Below are positions 1-8,792 of a stretch of DNA of 64,000 nucleotides, in pieces (position 1 is the stretch's first letter; the number at the start of each line of letters is the position of its first letter). This stretch comes from Desulforhopalus vacuolatus (lineage in GTDB: Bacteria > Desulfobacterota > Desulfobulbia > Desulfobulbales > Desulfocapsaceae): positions 91,877-155,876 of the forward strand of contig NZ_JAFFPZ010000008.1 of assembly GCF_016918505.1 (NCBI RefSeq). Reading direction: 5' to 3'. Both the position numbers and the translations under genes were made by a program. Below the pieces are notes generated by a model. That model did no database searches. It was not told the origin of the DNA and saw only the letters and a list, made by a program, of their open reading frames with translations.

Positions 1-548
1 AACCCTGAGCTCATAGTGCTGTCCTGGAAGTCGTTATTGTAGAAAGAGAGTAGATCTGATTGCGAAGGGGAACCGCCGGAAAATCAGAGTGAAAAAGATA
101 TGGTTAAGGATGAAAATATTTTAACATGGGGGGAATCAATGACAAGCCCCTTTTAAAATGAAGGGACGTAAGTATCGGCAGTTTGGCGCTAAAAAATAAC
201 ATGTAACAATAACAAATAGTTATCAGACAGAAAACGCTGTATCCCTTGACAGTAAAGGGATACAGCGTTCTTCCTGCAACAGGAGTGAAAGGGGAAATGT
301 GATGCAAAAGTCTTCATTCTTCCTGCTGGAGATGGCGATGGCTCCCACCATAAGCATCTTCTGCAGCAGCAACTCCCGCCTGGTCTGTCTGCGGATTACG
401 GCAGCAAAGAAGAGCATGAAGAAATTGGCACAGAGGAGGCAGTAGAAGGTGAGGGAAGAGCTCTGGATTGTGGCGTTGTTCTGCGTAGAAACAGGGCCGA
501 TTAAGAGTGAAACAGAAGCAGTTTCTTGTCCGCTTCAGCCATAGCCGC
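1..548. other. Gene-free window edge downstream of the glpX-like gene
   Basis: No convincing coding region is seen. Short open frames on the minus strand lack ribosome-binding sites and recognisable protein character. The only clear structure is the hairpin at 233-269. The left part may belong to a gene or spacer that continues outside the window. Confidence 0.5.
233..269 (-). terminator. Probable rho-independent terminator after the fbp-glpX-like unit
   Basis: Perfect 15-bp inverted repeat (233-247 with 255-269, 7-nt loop). Read on the minus strand the second arm runs into TTTTCTG. It lies about 280 nt past the stop of the glpX-like gene, the nearest upstream minus-strand gene, so it probably ends that transcript. 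Confidence 0.65.
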
Positions 549-1496
549 TTAGAATACCGGCTTGTAATCGAAGAAGTGAGTGGTGCGCAACTGACGATAG
601 GTATGCGTTTCTCCACGGGCGACAAAACTGCTGGTCTGCGCACCGTTGGAGGTAAAACGAACGCCTTCCAAAAATTCGCCGTCGGAGACACCGGTGGCGG
701 CAAATGCCACTTTATGACTTTTAATAAGATCTTCGGCATGAAAGATTTTGTCAAAATCGGTGATACCGTGGTGTTGTGATTCAGATCGGTCACGGTCATT
801 TTCGTAGAATATTTTTCCTTCAAAATATCCGCCGAGACAGGAGATGGCTGCGGCTACCATAACCGCGTCCGGAGCGAAACCATAACCGATATAGATGTCC
901 GCTTTTTCTCCGGTGATTGCCGAGAGACAACCGGAAATTTCACCATCCTCAATCAATTTAATACGGGCCCCGCACTCCCGTACCTCGTGGATAAGCTTGT
1001 TATGCCGCGCCTGGTTGAGAATACAGACGGTCACGTTCTCAGTATATTTCTTCAGTGCCCGCGCCACCCGTTTAACGTTTACCACTGGTGCCTGATTGAT
1101 GTCGATCACTTCACCAGCCTCGGCACCGACGACGATCTTGTACATATTGAGATTGGGCACTGACTGAATAGTCTTATTTTCAGCTATTACTGCGAAGGCG
1201 GAGGCATTATTCTTCCCATCAGCAGCGGAACGGTAGGCTTCAAGTGGAATTGCCATGAGGTCAAATTTTTCACCACCCTGACCGATTTTCGCGGGGAACT
1301 GCACGATTTCCGTACGCGGGGTAAAACGGTCATTGACTATAGTACCATCAATGGGCACGCGGTTGAGTACTTTGATCAGCGAAGACCGGGCACGGTTGAG
1401 GATGTCAGTGTGGTTTCCAAGCCCCTGCATCCGTGCAGCGGTGAGCGCCGCAATCTCCGTCGCCCTGACGATCTCCATTCCGTAGTTGGTATTCAT
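549..1496 (-). CDS. GlpX-like protein (class II fructose-bisphosphatase fold) lacking catalytic motifs
   Basis: 315 aa from the Met at 1496; a Met 12 codons upstream is also possible and neither has a strong ribosome-binding site. Overall length and landmarks match GlpX, the class II FBPase: an N-terminal TEIAAL segment, VPIDGTIV (residues 47-54), a central GxxPDAVMVAA region and a C-terminal RTTHFFDY. What is missing is notable. After IDGTIV the family has the metal-binding GEGEIDEAPM motif; here it is NDRFTPRTEIV. The DPIEGT motif is replaced by IPLEAY (residues 83-88). Those segments hold acidic residues that bind catalytic metal in E. coli GlpX, so phosphatase activity is doubtful. It follows a class III FBPase by 66 bp on the same strand and is probably co-transcribed. 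A regulatory or partner role is inference. Confidence 0.8.
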   Translation of the reverse strand: MNTNYGMEIVRATEIAALTAARMQGLGNHTDILNRARSSLIKVLNRVPIDGTIVNDRFTPRTEIVQFPAKIGQGGEKFDLMAIPLEAYRSAADGKNNASAFAVIAENKTIQSVPNLNMYKIVVGAEAGEVIDINQAPVVNVKRVARALKKYTENVTVCILNQARHNKLIHEVRECGARIKLIEDGEISGCLSAITGEKADIYIGYGFAPDAVMVAAAISCLGGYFEGKIFYENDRDRSESQHHGITDFDKIFHAEDLIKSHKVAFAATGVSDGEFLEGVRFTSNGAQTSSFVARGETHTYRQLRTTHFFDYKPVF

Positions 1497-1562
1497 TATT
1501 GGCTCTGGCTCTGGTTTTCGGTTGTACTGCATTCCCTGGTGGGCACCCTGGTATCAGTTTTT

Positions 1563-3419
1563 TCAAACGCGATGGAATTCCGTTGCAGCGCTGTCACTTC
1601 CCATGGCCTGCAGCTCGGCGAGAATGGCATCCCGTTCAGCCTGCATTTTTTTCCCGGCGATTGTATCGCGGATCTTTATCGCCTGTGGAAATTCATCAAT
1701 CAGCTCAATATCAAGTGGTGCAGATTCCAGCCGTCGCTCCGCTTCCATGATCTCCTGCGGCGTGGGCAAGATAATACCGTAGAGCTGGAACGGTGTATGA
1801 ACAAGGCTGTGGCCGCGATTATAGTAGGCCGAGGCGAAGCCCCCGTCGATATTGATAGAAACACCGTCACTGCTTGCCATGTGCGCCCCTTTGGCATAGT
1901 TGACAGGTGTGTGACCATAAATAACCCGTTTCACACCAAACTCCTCCAGCAGTTTCTGCTTAAACCCCTCGGTATTCATATTTTTATGCCAGTAGAGGGT
2001 GCGTTCCTGATGGAGTTTTTTGTCAAGCAGGAAATAACGTTCAAAAGTCTTCATCGCCTCTTTGCCAAAAAAAGGCGATTTAGGGCCACACCAGAGGTAG
2101 AAAAAGAGTGCCTGATCCTCCGGTTTCTGTTTGCGTCCGGAAATGTAGTTCTGGCCAACACGGTAGATAATTTCCTGTATATGGTTAAGAAGCTGTTTGC
2201 CTCGACGACCAAGAAATTCCTCAAATTCGCCGTCTACAGTGGAGGGGACAAGGGCATGAATATTAAGAAAGTTGTTTTGAATATGATAGGTCTTGCCACG
2301 CTCAAAGAGAAACTGCAGCAGCCGTTTGAGTTTGCGGTTGGTGGTGAACTGCTTCACGAGGTCCTTGACGATCGCAGATTCCTCACTGGTCAGTTGTGCA
2401 GGGTTCTCAAGGTCAATGGTTGGGAAAAAAGTATCGTTGAGCCCCGCTTCTTTATTCTTCAGCATCCTGGCGAGACGGTCAAGCCACAGCCGGGATTCCA
2501 TTTCATACTGGGGAAAATCGTGGATGGTCTGCTCTTCCAGCTTGAGCTGAATGATCGTCAATGCCTTCTCAAGTGCGCGGCCCTTATCGGTCTGAGCCTT
2601 GAAATTACCGGTGATTTTGTCGACAGGATAGGTCTCAATGGCAAATTTTTCGAGACGGGCGGTATCGAACCCCATCCGCTTGAGAAAGACAAAGTGATCG
2701 TAGCGACAGGTAATACGCATGGCCTCGACAGCCAGCGAGGCGCAGCCTGCGGCACCACCCATCCATAGGATATCATGGTTGCCGAAAACGTAATCAACAC
2801 CGTTGCGGTAAGAGGATGAGGAGAGGATACGCAAAATCTTGTCAGGCTGATCGCCCCGGTCGAAAACATCCCCGAGAACCTGAATACGGTCGAGGAGAAT
2901 CTGGCGGATAGCAAAAGAGAGATGTGAAATCAGCCGCCGAGAGACAATAGGCTCTTCAAAAATAGGGTCCGGTACAGGCAACCCGGAGAGCAGGCGGGAA
3001 ATAACATCGCGAAACTCCGGCTTAAAGTTACTGCCTTTGTTGGGACGAATATTGGTCGTCTTATATCTCAACACTTCCACAAGACAAAGAATGATATCCT
3101 GCATATCCATCTTGATGACATCGTCCTTCAGATATTGCTGTTTACGGATGATGCGGGTGAGATATTGGATCTTTTCCATGCTGAAGGTGCCAGGCAGCGC
3201 CTCACGACAGGTCTGATAGAGCATGCCGAAGCGTCCGCGGAGAATCGATTTGAAACGATCCCCCTCCCCATGCAGGTCGCTGATCCAGAGAGTTGTGGGA
3301 ATGTTGGAGTTGAGTTCGAGGTCGAGTTCGAGCAGCCGACTGGCAAGCTGGTCTATCTTTTCCACATAACCGCCTGAAACTTCGAACTTATTAGGAATGT
3401 GTTCCTTTTCTGCCGTCAT
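1563..3419 (-). CDS. fbp: Fructose-1,6-bisphosphatase class III
   Basis: 618 aa, close to the 640-670 aa usual for class III (Bacillus-type) FBPase, which hydrolyses fructose-1,6-bisphosphate in gluconeogenesis. The calcineurin-like metallophosphatase motifs are all present: SDLHGE (47-52), GDVFDRGD (183-190), GNHD (213-216), NIHALVP (386-392) and YGHTP (501-505). The family motif [12 protein letters not shown] is at about 443-454. The start is ATG preceded by GGGGA. This class is common in Firmicutes and Bacteroidetes and less so in proteobacteria-like lineages. Given the eroded GlpX-like protein downstream, this is probably the working FBPase of the pair. Confidence 0.93.
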   Translation of the reverse strand: MTAEKEHIPNKFEVSGGYVEKIDQLASRLLELDLELNSNIPTTLWISDLHGEGDRFKSILRGRFGMLYQTCREALPGTFSMEKIQYLTRIIRKQQYLKDDVIKMDMQDIILCLVEVLRYKTTNIRPNKGSNFKPEFRDVISRLLSGLPVPDPIFEEPIVSRRLISHLSFAIRQILLDRIQVLGDVFDRGDQPDKILRILSSSSYRNGVDYVFGNHDILWMGGAAGCASLAVEAMRITCRYDHFVFLKRMGFDTARLEKFAIETYPVDKITGNFKAQTDKGRALEKALTIIQLKLEEQTIHDFPQYEMESRLWLDRLARMLKNKEAGLNDTFFPTIDLENPAQLTSEESAIVKDLVKQFTTNRKLKRLLQFLFERGKTYHIQNNFLNIHALVPSTVDGEFEEFLGRRGKQLLNHIQEIIYRVGQNYISGRKQKPEDQALFFYLWCGPKSPFFGKEAMKTFERYFLLDKKLHQERTLYWHKNMNTEGFKQKLLEEFGVKRVIYGHTPVNYAKGAHMASSDGVSINIDGGFASAYYNRGHSLVHTPFQLYGIILPTPQEIMEAERRLESAPLDIELIDEFPQAIKIRDTIAGKKMQAERDAILAELQAMGSDSAATEFHRV

Positions 3420-3641
3420 GATTTCCCCATGCTGAAAGGAGTGATGCTGTAAAGGATTGAGCTGTCAATATAGCAAAATCAGGGCAGGAAATAAACCCTG
3501 GACTTTTTATAAGAAAAAGCTGTAATGTTGTCGGTGTTCGTGGATTATACGTGATGTCAGTTACAAGGAGTACTGTCATGTATCCCCGATCCTCTTTATT
3601 CCGGTTATATTACCACCTGTTCTTATTCTCTGGAGGCAATC

Positions 3642-4361
3642 TTGAAACGAATTCTCACCTTGTGTATTGTGGCAGTGCTGGGTCTGGTTTCGGTCAACTC
3701 TTTTGCAGAGTCAGCAGTGCCGCAGATCAGTGTGTTCGGAGTGTCCGAAAAAAGTGTGGTTCCCGATGAGATGCACTGGAATCTGCAGGTCAACACCCGC
3801 GGTGCCAGTGTTGAAGAAGTTGCCTCCGCCCATCTTAATGATGTCTCTGATGTGCTCTCTCTACTTGATGAAATGAAAATTTCTGAGGCGAAAACGGTTA
3901 CGAGTCGTATGCAGATCCGTGAAAACTGGCAATATCAAAATAACAGCCGCGTGCGCGATGGCTACATTGCCGGCACACAGATATTTTTTGTCATGAAAGA
4001 CTTTAAAAAATATGTGCCAATATGGACAAAGCTCTCCACTTTTAAAAATCTGCAAATAGAGAATGTTAACTTTGCTCTTTCCACGCAAGGGAATATCCAA
4101 AATGAACTTCAGATATTTGCCCTCAGGAATGCGAAAAAACGAGCAGAGAGGCTTGCGGCAGTACTTGGGGTTCGTATTGGCACTCCGCTTTTAATTGAGG
4201 TTAATGTATCTCCTTCGACACTCAACAACAGAATGGCACCAATGCTTGTTGGGAATGCCTCCAGTGATTCCAGTGAAAAGGTGGTGGCACCGGGAGAACA
4301 GCAAGTGCGCAGCTCGGTTCATGTCGTTTTCAGTTTGGAGACGATTTCTGGAACAGAATAA
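3642..4361 (+). CDS. Exported SIMPL-domain (DUF541) protein
   Basis: 239 aa. TTG start chosen because TGGAGG sits 8 bases upstream and translation from it gives a classic signal peptide: MKRIL, a hydrophobic stretch, then SFAES with cleavage after about residue 22. The mature part carries the SIMPL/DUF541 pattern: ISVFGVSEKSVVPDEM at the start, a central region about derivatives of the parameter pair, and NAKKRAERLAAVLGV near residue 165. The protein is expected in the periplasm or anchored at the outer membrane. Family members have no settled biochemical activity; some are linked to oxidative stress or signalling. It stands alone between the divergent fbp unit and the dynamin-like gene. Confidence 0.85.
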   Translation: MKRILTLCIVAVLGLVSVNSFAESAVPQISVFGVSEKSVVPDEMHWNLQVNTRGASVEEVASAHLNDVSDVLSLLDEMKISEAKTVTSRMQIRENWQYQNNSRVRDGYIAGTQIFFVMKDFKKYVPIWTKLSTFKNLQIENVNFALSTQGNIQNELQIFALRNAKKRAERLAAVLGVRIGTPLLIEVNVSPSTLNNRMAPMLVGNASSDSSEKVVAPGEQQVRSSVHVVFSLETISGTE

Positions 4362-4646
4362 AATATAAAACATCTCATTTTATTGGATATACAATAAAAT
4401 GTGTCTTCAGGAGAAATCCTGCGTCCAAAGATTTTTTCGCATTTCTCCTGTGGTAAAATATGATATATTTTTTTTGTTTCATGGGTACGGTTGTATAAAC
4501 CTTTTATTTAAAGGCTCCCCTTATCTCTTTGAGGGCACTGGGGATGTATTGGATGTCTTCAATTTTGTTGAAAGTTTAAATTATTTGAAGAACCCGGCGT
4601 TTTGAAGTCTTACTACTGAATTTGAATGAGGAAAACTGGGATTACT

Positions 4647-6023
4647 ATGAATGAGAAAGATCTGCAGAAGCAGTTACAAACCCGAGTGCGCAGGAAACTA
4701 GAAGCTCTTTTCACCAAATACGGCATGGATTACGGTGGAATTGATGACAGCATGAAGTGGAAGCCTCTGGTTCTGGTTATCGGAAACTATTCTTCTGGTA
4801 AGTCAACACTCATTAATGAGCTGGTTGGCAAAAATATCCAGCGTACAGGTCAGGCTCCCACTGACGACTCTTTTACTATTTTGACTTCAGGTGAGGAAGA
4901 AGAAGAGCGGGAAATTCCTGGTTCGACTCTTGTCAACGACAGCACCTTGCCTTTTGAGCATTTCAAGCATTACGGTGAAAAACTGATTTCTCATATCACC
5001 ATGAAGACGCTCAACTCCCCGGTTCTTGATAATCTTGCTATTATCGACAGCCCCGGCATGCTTGATGCTACTTCTGAGAACGACCGCGGCTACAATTACA
5101 TGGAGGTTCTTGGTGATTTTGCCAGGATGGCTGATCTTATTGTCCTCATGTTTGATCCGCACAAGGCTGGAACCATCAAAGAATCCTACGAAGCGATTCG
5201 TAATACTCTGCCGGAAAAATCTGGAGAACACCGTCTGATTTTTGTCATGAGTCGTATTGACGAGTGTGATCATCTCACCGACTTCACCCGTTCTTACGGG
5301 ACGCTCTGCTGGAACATGTCGCAGATGACAGGTCGCAAGGATATTCCGCACATCTATCTGACCTATGCGCCGAATCTTGCCAATAGTGACAAAATGGCAA
5401 AAGACTGGCCTCAGGAACGTGAGGAGCTCTTTGAAAAAATTAAAGGTGCGGCGGCGTTTCAAATCAATCATATCCTTGAAGACCTTGATCGTCAGGTAAA
5501 TGAGGTGAATATTGTTGCAGAAGCCGTAACTGAATTTATCAGAAGGGCAACACGCATATTCTGGAAATACTTTAATATCACCATGCTTATAGCTGTTCTG
5601 TTTTTCTTTTTCGGTGATGTAATGCTTAAATCTATTCTCGGTCTTCCAGAAGCTACACTGTTAAGTTCTATCCGCGGAGGTACGGTAGGAAGTTTTCCTT
5701 TTACTCTGATTTTATTCCCGCTTGTTTTTTTCTTTGGTACTATCGTTGTAGGGGGAATTTCTTTCAGCCGCTATGCCTTTCCGAAGTTGCGCCGTAACTC
5801 TCTGGCCCGGAGCAGTGAACTGGTGATTCTTGACACTCAGTATCGCAAAAATCTCTGGCAAAAGATGGAGGGCAAGGCTCTTGAAAACATCCAGAAACTT
5901 ACCATGAAAGATCTCTGGGGTGGTTATATCCGCAGTTCTCAACGTATCAAGGCCTTCCTTAATAATGATATGAAGAGATTTTATGAAAAGATCGGCAGCA
6001 AACGGAACTCGTCTCCTGAATAA
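4647..6023 (+). CDS. EHD-like dynamin-superfamily GTPase with two membrane helices
   Basis: 458 aa from the Met at 4647; an in-frame ATG at 4626 is an alternative. The P-loop GNYSSGKST is at 46-54, the G3 motif IIDSPGMLD at 132-140, and the G4 position reads MSRIDE (201-206) instead of NKxD. The pattern DRGYNYMEVLGDFARMADLI, then VLMFDPHKAGTI, then SYGTLCWNMSQ resembles eukaryotic EHD ATPases (RGYDF, LLFDAHKLDI, VYGALMWALG). Unlike EHDs there is no EH domain; two hydrophobic segments at about 309-325 and 349-371 probably anchor the C-terminal part. A role in membrane remodelling is inferred from the family. It is a single-gene unit ended by a strong terminator at 6052. Confidence 0.8.
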   Translation: MNEKDLQKQLQTRVRRKLEALFTKYGMDYGGIDDSMKWKPLVLVIGNYSSGKSTLINELVGKNIQRTGQAPTDDSFTILTSGEEEEEREIPGSTLVNDSTLPFEHFKHYGEKLISHITMKTLNSPVLDNLAIIDSPGMLDATSENDRGYNYMEVLGDFARMADLIVLMFDPHKAGTIKESYEAIRNTLPEKSGEHRLIFVMSRIDECDHLTDFTRSYGTLCWNMSQMTGRKDIPHIYLTYAPNLANSDKMAKDWPQEREELFEKIKGAAAFQINHILEDLDRQVNEVNIVAEAVTEFIRRATRIFWKYFNITMLIAVLFFFFGDVMLKSILGLPEATLLSSIRGGTVGSFPFTLILFPLVFFFGTIVVGGISFSRYAFPKLRRNSLARSSELVILDTQYRKNLWQKMEGKALENIQKLTMKDLWGGYIRSSQRIKAFLNNDMKRFYEKIGSKRNSSPE

Positions 6024-6051
6024 GGGGGAGTTAATACAGTTTTAAATCTAT

Positions 6052-6088
6052 AAAAGGGCCGTCTCCAAGTAGTGGAGACGGCCCTTTT
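6052..6088 (+). terminator. Strong rho-independent terminator
   Basis: GGGCCGTCTCCA pairs with TGGAGACGGCCC around a 5-nt loop and runs into TTTTAT; the matching A-run on the left would make it usable from both strands. It lies 28 nt past the stop of the dynamin-like gene. Confidence 0.9.
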
Positions 6089-6223
6089 ATATTGTGACTG
6101 GCAGGAGGCAGGGAAAAGCAAAATACGGAACAGCGAAATTTTTTTTGCCAAAGGAAAGCTCTAAATTACTGTTGTTCTCTCTTTACTTTTTGCGTTCTTC
6201 GCGGTGAAATTCTTTGTCTTTTT

Positions 6224-6430
6224 ATACCATTACTATTAAATTATGCCCCTGTCTAAGGAGGCATCAGTAAAAAATGTAATTGGTATTAGTGTAATTGGTA
6301 TTAGTGAAAATTCGTGTCTATTCGTGGTTACAAACTAAAAAAGGAAACACGAATTATTACTCATTCGTCATCGCCAAAAAAGATGTCTACACAGTTACGT
6401 TTTCTGGTTAATACAAAATAGAAATAATAT
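6224..6430 (-). repeat. Shortened copy of the ~550-bp ATACCATT-ended element
   Basis: Read on the minus strand this 207-bp segment begins with a decayed ATATTATTTCTATTTTG, continues through AACCAGAAAACGTAACTG, GTAGACATCTTTTTTGGCG and AACCACGAATAGACACGAAT, and ends in TTTAATAGTAATGGTAT. Each piece matches the left or right end of the full copies at 52738-53288 and 55169-55730, while about 350 bp of their centre is missing. Just outside (6190-6222) lies a GCGTTCTTCGCGGTGAAAT motif that also recurs near 50549 and 56085. No coding capacity is seen. Confidence 0.8.
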
Positions 6431-6560
6431 AAGACAAATTGATAATCATCGGAGAGTTAAAAAGAAGGGTGCCCGCAGAGGTTCTCTTTTTCCTTTCTTT
6501 ATGATGAAAAAGAAAAATTGTTATTTTTGGAAAATTGCGTCCAGGAATCAAAACGGGGAG

Positions 6561-6917
6561 CTAATAACAATTTTGAATCGCCAGCTGAGCAGTTACATAT
6601 ACAACAAACAAACCTGCCAGAATACTCAGAATAAAAGGTGTGCGTTTTTCATTAACATAACGTTTGCTCGTATTCACTATCCATTTCCAGTTCAGACTAA
6701 GATGTAAAAATAACAGAAAAACAAACAGAAGAGAAAAATAAAGGTGAATATCAGCCCATTCTTGACGATGTATTCCTAAAAAATACTTGTTTACACCTCT
6801 TCCTATTGGAATAATGAATCCCAGGAAAAATCCAGTCATCGTTACAGAACAAAAATCAATAAACATAACAATATCAACAACGCATTTCAGATTGTTTTTG
6901 TTCATTTTTTCCAGCAT
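6561..6917 (-). CDS. Small membrane protein, DUF4405-like (cytochrome b-type fold)
   Basis: 118 aa, almost all hydrophobic, with three predicted membrane helices at about 13-36, 53-73 and 92-112. The segment QEWADIHLYFSLLFVFLLFL followed by HLSLNWKWI is characteristic of DUF4405 proteins, whose His residues are thought to bind haem b in some members. The start may be Met1 or Met5; neither has a strong ribosome-binding site. It stands alone among repeats, with low-GC codon use, so its partner protein is unknown. No electron-transfer gene is adjacent. Confidence 0.65.
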   Translation of the reverse strand: MLEKMNKNNLKCVVDIVMFIDFCSVTMTGFFLGFIIPIGRGVNKYFLGIHRQEWADIHLYFSLLFVFLLFLHLSLNWKWIVNTSKRYVNEKRTPFILSILAGLFVVYVTAQLAIQNCY

Positions 6918-7057
6918 TTTTTTTCAGCGCGTCTTTTATTTATTTCCACCTGGATTTCGAAAGAGAGGGAAAAGAAGATGAGTTTTTCAGCAACAGTGGC
7001 GATATGCGTATTGGCGTACATATTGCCACTGATCCCTTTTTAGCAGTTCATAAGAAT

Positions 7058-7369
7058 TTAGATCTTGATTTCACTTATTTGAATATGAGGCTCTATGTTC
7101 GTGAAGTTTTCCATATCAGAGAAGATTTCCTTGGCGTGAGGACCAAAACATGTTCGGAAAGAATCAATTGAGTCAAAGGTAAAGTGCCCAACGGCTACAA
7201 ACAGGGGGGTTTCTCCTGGAGAACCACCGGCCACCCCGGCCTCCACTTCTTTTCCCTTTAAATCATTGCCAAGCAATTCTGTCATCATTAAGATATGTTT
7301 GCTGCAGTAATAATCAATGTCGAATTGACATTTTGAACTGTTCGGATACATGACACTTACTTTGATCAT
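7058..7369 (-). CDS. EthD-family small protein
   Basis: 103 aa from the Met at 7369, chosen because AGGAGAAACG lies just upstream; the open frame extends 25 codons further but without a signal. MIKVSVMYPNSS at the start, a central LFVAVGHFTFDSIDSFRTCF and a C-terminal EPHIQISEI match the dimeric alpha/beta-barrel EthD family. EthD-type proteins are often accessory to oxidative enzymes, but no partner is nearby and the substrate is unknown. Confidence 0.75.
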   Translation of the reverse strand: MIKVSVMYPNSSKCQFDIDYYCSKHILMMTELLGNDLKGKEVEAGVAGGSPGETPLFVAVGHFTFDSIDSFRTCFGPHAKEIFSDMENFTNIEPHIQISEIKI

Positions 7370-7463
7370 CGTTTCTCCTATTGATTGATATTTTTTTGAT
7401 GTGACGATCCTCGACCGGAGATGCCTGCAGGTTAAGTGAAACAATGAGCAGCGTGTGTATCAA

Positions 7464-7718
7464 TTACGGAGAAGAGAGATTTCGCATCAGAATCTTTTGT
7501 AAAAAAATCCCGAGTATTTCATTACCTTGATCGTAATGACGATATGAGTTCTTTCTCTCTATAATTTTTACGACTGTGAAAAAACGTACTCTTTGAACGA
7601 CACATTGTCTGCATTCCTTCTCCGGGCAACGTTCGATAACAAACAGCCAGACCAGCTCTCCCTCATCTGCTCTCAGAAGCAACAAGATATTTACATCTTC
7701 TGAGTTTTCCTTCAACAC
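7464..7718 (-). CDS. Hypothetical short ORF upstream of the EthD-like gene
   Basis: 84 aa from a GTG start at 7718 with an AAAGAGTGA stretch upstream. It has a CPEKECRQC cluster near residue 31 and a hydrophobic-charged remainder. I do not recognise a family. Same strand as the EthD-like gene, 94 bp upstream of it. It may not be translated. Confidence 0.3.
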   Translation of the reverse strand: MLKENSEDVNILLLLRADEGELVWLFVIERCPEKECRQCVVQRVRFFTVVKIIERKNSYRHYDQGNEILGIFLQKILMRNLSSP

Positions 7719-7991
7719 TCACTCTTTAAATTGACATCTTCAGCAGAAAAAAACAAAAAAACAATAGAAAAAAAATAGGATAGAATATCTCTTAACGTTT
7801 CGCTTTTTATGAATATTTCAACTAATGATAATCTATATAATTATGGATTTCAAGTAGAAGACTTCCTCCAGGCAGGCATACCGCTCATGAGTAAAAATAT
7901 TAAAACATCCTTCCCAGCCTGAAGAACGGGGATTCGGACGGGGATTCCTGCAGCGCCTGCGCGTTTTCTGCGTGAATCATTTCAACAGGAA
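7719..7991. other. Spacer with an IS200/IS605-end-like fragment
   Basis: AT-rich and without a gene. At 7905-7922 the string CATCCTTCCCAGCCTGAAG closely matches the right flank of the hairpin at 42486-42517 (CATCCTCCCCAGCCTGAAG). Such strings are typical of the 3' ends of IS200/IS605 elements, so this may be a remnant; no transposase remains. Confidence 0.4.
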
Positions 7992-8053
7992 TTGCGGTAA
8001 ATTTTCTCCTGTACTTTGAATATGAACAAAATACACGTTGTTTCAAGGTACCC
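7992..8053 (-). repeat. Copy of the GGGTACCTTGAAACA element (one end only)
   Basis: On the minus strand it starts GGGTACCTTGAAACAACG at 8053 and continues with TGTATTTTGTTCATATTC and CAGGAGAAAATTTACC. This aligns almost base for base with the left end of the copies at 48754 and 62898. The opposite end is not found; the copy seems truncated towards 7990. Confidence 0.75.
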
Positions 8054-8137
8054 TGCAGGCAGCTTGCTGTAAAAAGGGGACCGTACCTCTGATGGCCCCT
8101 TTTTTATGCATTGAATTGTATTTTGAGGAGGTCATAT

Positions 8138-8169
8138 AAAAAAAGCCCGGCTGCACAAAGCAGTCGGGC
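8138..8169 (-). terminator. Rho-independent terminator of the SH3-domain gene
   Basis: GCCCGGCTGC (8145-8154) pairs with GCAGTCGGGC (8160-8169) with one mismatch around ACAAA. On the minus strand it runs into seven T residues, 28 nt after the stop of the SH3 gene. Confidence 0.85.
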
Positions 8170-8196
8170 CTGAAAAAGCATCAGAAAAAACAGTTA

Positions 8197-8649
8197 TCAA
8201 TTTTTCGGCCAGACCAGCGGGGCATAAATCCAGCCAATGGTTCCACCGGAGTGCCGTACTTTAATCCAGTCTCCTTTCTTCTGCAATTTAGTGAGTACAA
8301 CTCCGCGCTCAACACTGGCAATAACTTTAGATTTGGTCGAAGGCTGGGAACGCATATTCATAGACTCCTCAGCATTCACGATAATGGAGTTCTGGGGCAT
8401 GGTAATACCCTTATGAATCCAGCCCGTATCATTCTCAAAATCAGAAACCTTGAACCAATTCCCCTGAGTCTGCAGAATCTTCAGCGGATATCCCTTGAAA
8501 AGCTCCATGCAGACACTGTCCCTGGTTGACGGACCTGTACGCACATTGGCGTTATCTACTTTTACAGAAATATATTGAGCTGCAAAAGCCGGGGAGGAAA
8601 CGAGAGCCAGAATAACCACTACAGCTATTGTACAAAGAGTCTTCTTCAT
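8197..8649 (-). CDS. Exported protein with two bacterial SH3 domains
   Basis: 150 aa from the Met at 8649, chosen because MKKTLCTIAVVVILAL with the AFAA cleavage site forms a clean signal peptide; the frame is open for 22 codons upstream but without a signal. The mature protein holds two SH3b repeats, each with the N(V/M)R(T/S)xPS motif: NVRTGPSTRDSV near residue 36 and NMRSQPSTKSKV near residue 100. Each ends in a GWI(H/Y) turn. Such modules bind cell-wall peptides, so a periplasmic murein-associated role is likely. It is a single-gene unit with its own terminator. Confidence 0.85.
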   Translation of the reverse strand: MKKTLCTIAVVVILALVSSPAFAAQYISVKVDNANVRTGPSTRDSVCMELFKGYPLKILQTQGNWFKVSDFENDTGWIHKGITMPQNSIIVNAEESMNMRSQPSTKSKVIASVERGVVLTKLQKKGDWIKVRHSGGTIGWIYAPLVWPKN

Positions 8650-8792
8650 AATTACATTTTTTGTCTTTTTTTTTGTCTCAAAGAGTAGCGCTTTTTTGCT
8701 GTTACCAAAAAGCAAACTAATACACGAATACAGAACACACGCACTCTCTCAAGTCATGCGAAAGAAGATCTGATATTACACGTTCTTGAAGT

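Noticed and set aside
1410..2768. Long open frame (452 codons) on the plus strand
   Set aside because: It is antisense to the class III FBPase and GlpX-like genes, which have complete family motifs; the plus-strand product has no recognisable domain.
4399..4605. 68-codon open frame between the SIMPL and EHD-like genes
   Set aside because: AT-rich, no ribosome-binding site, no family resemblance.
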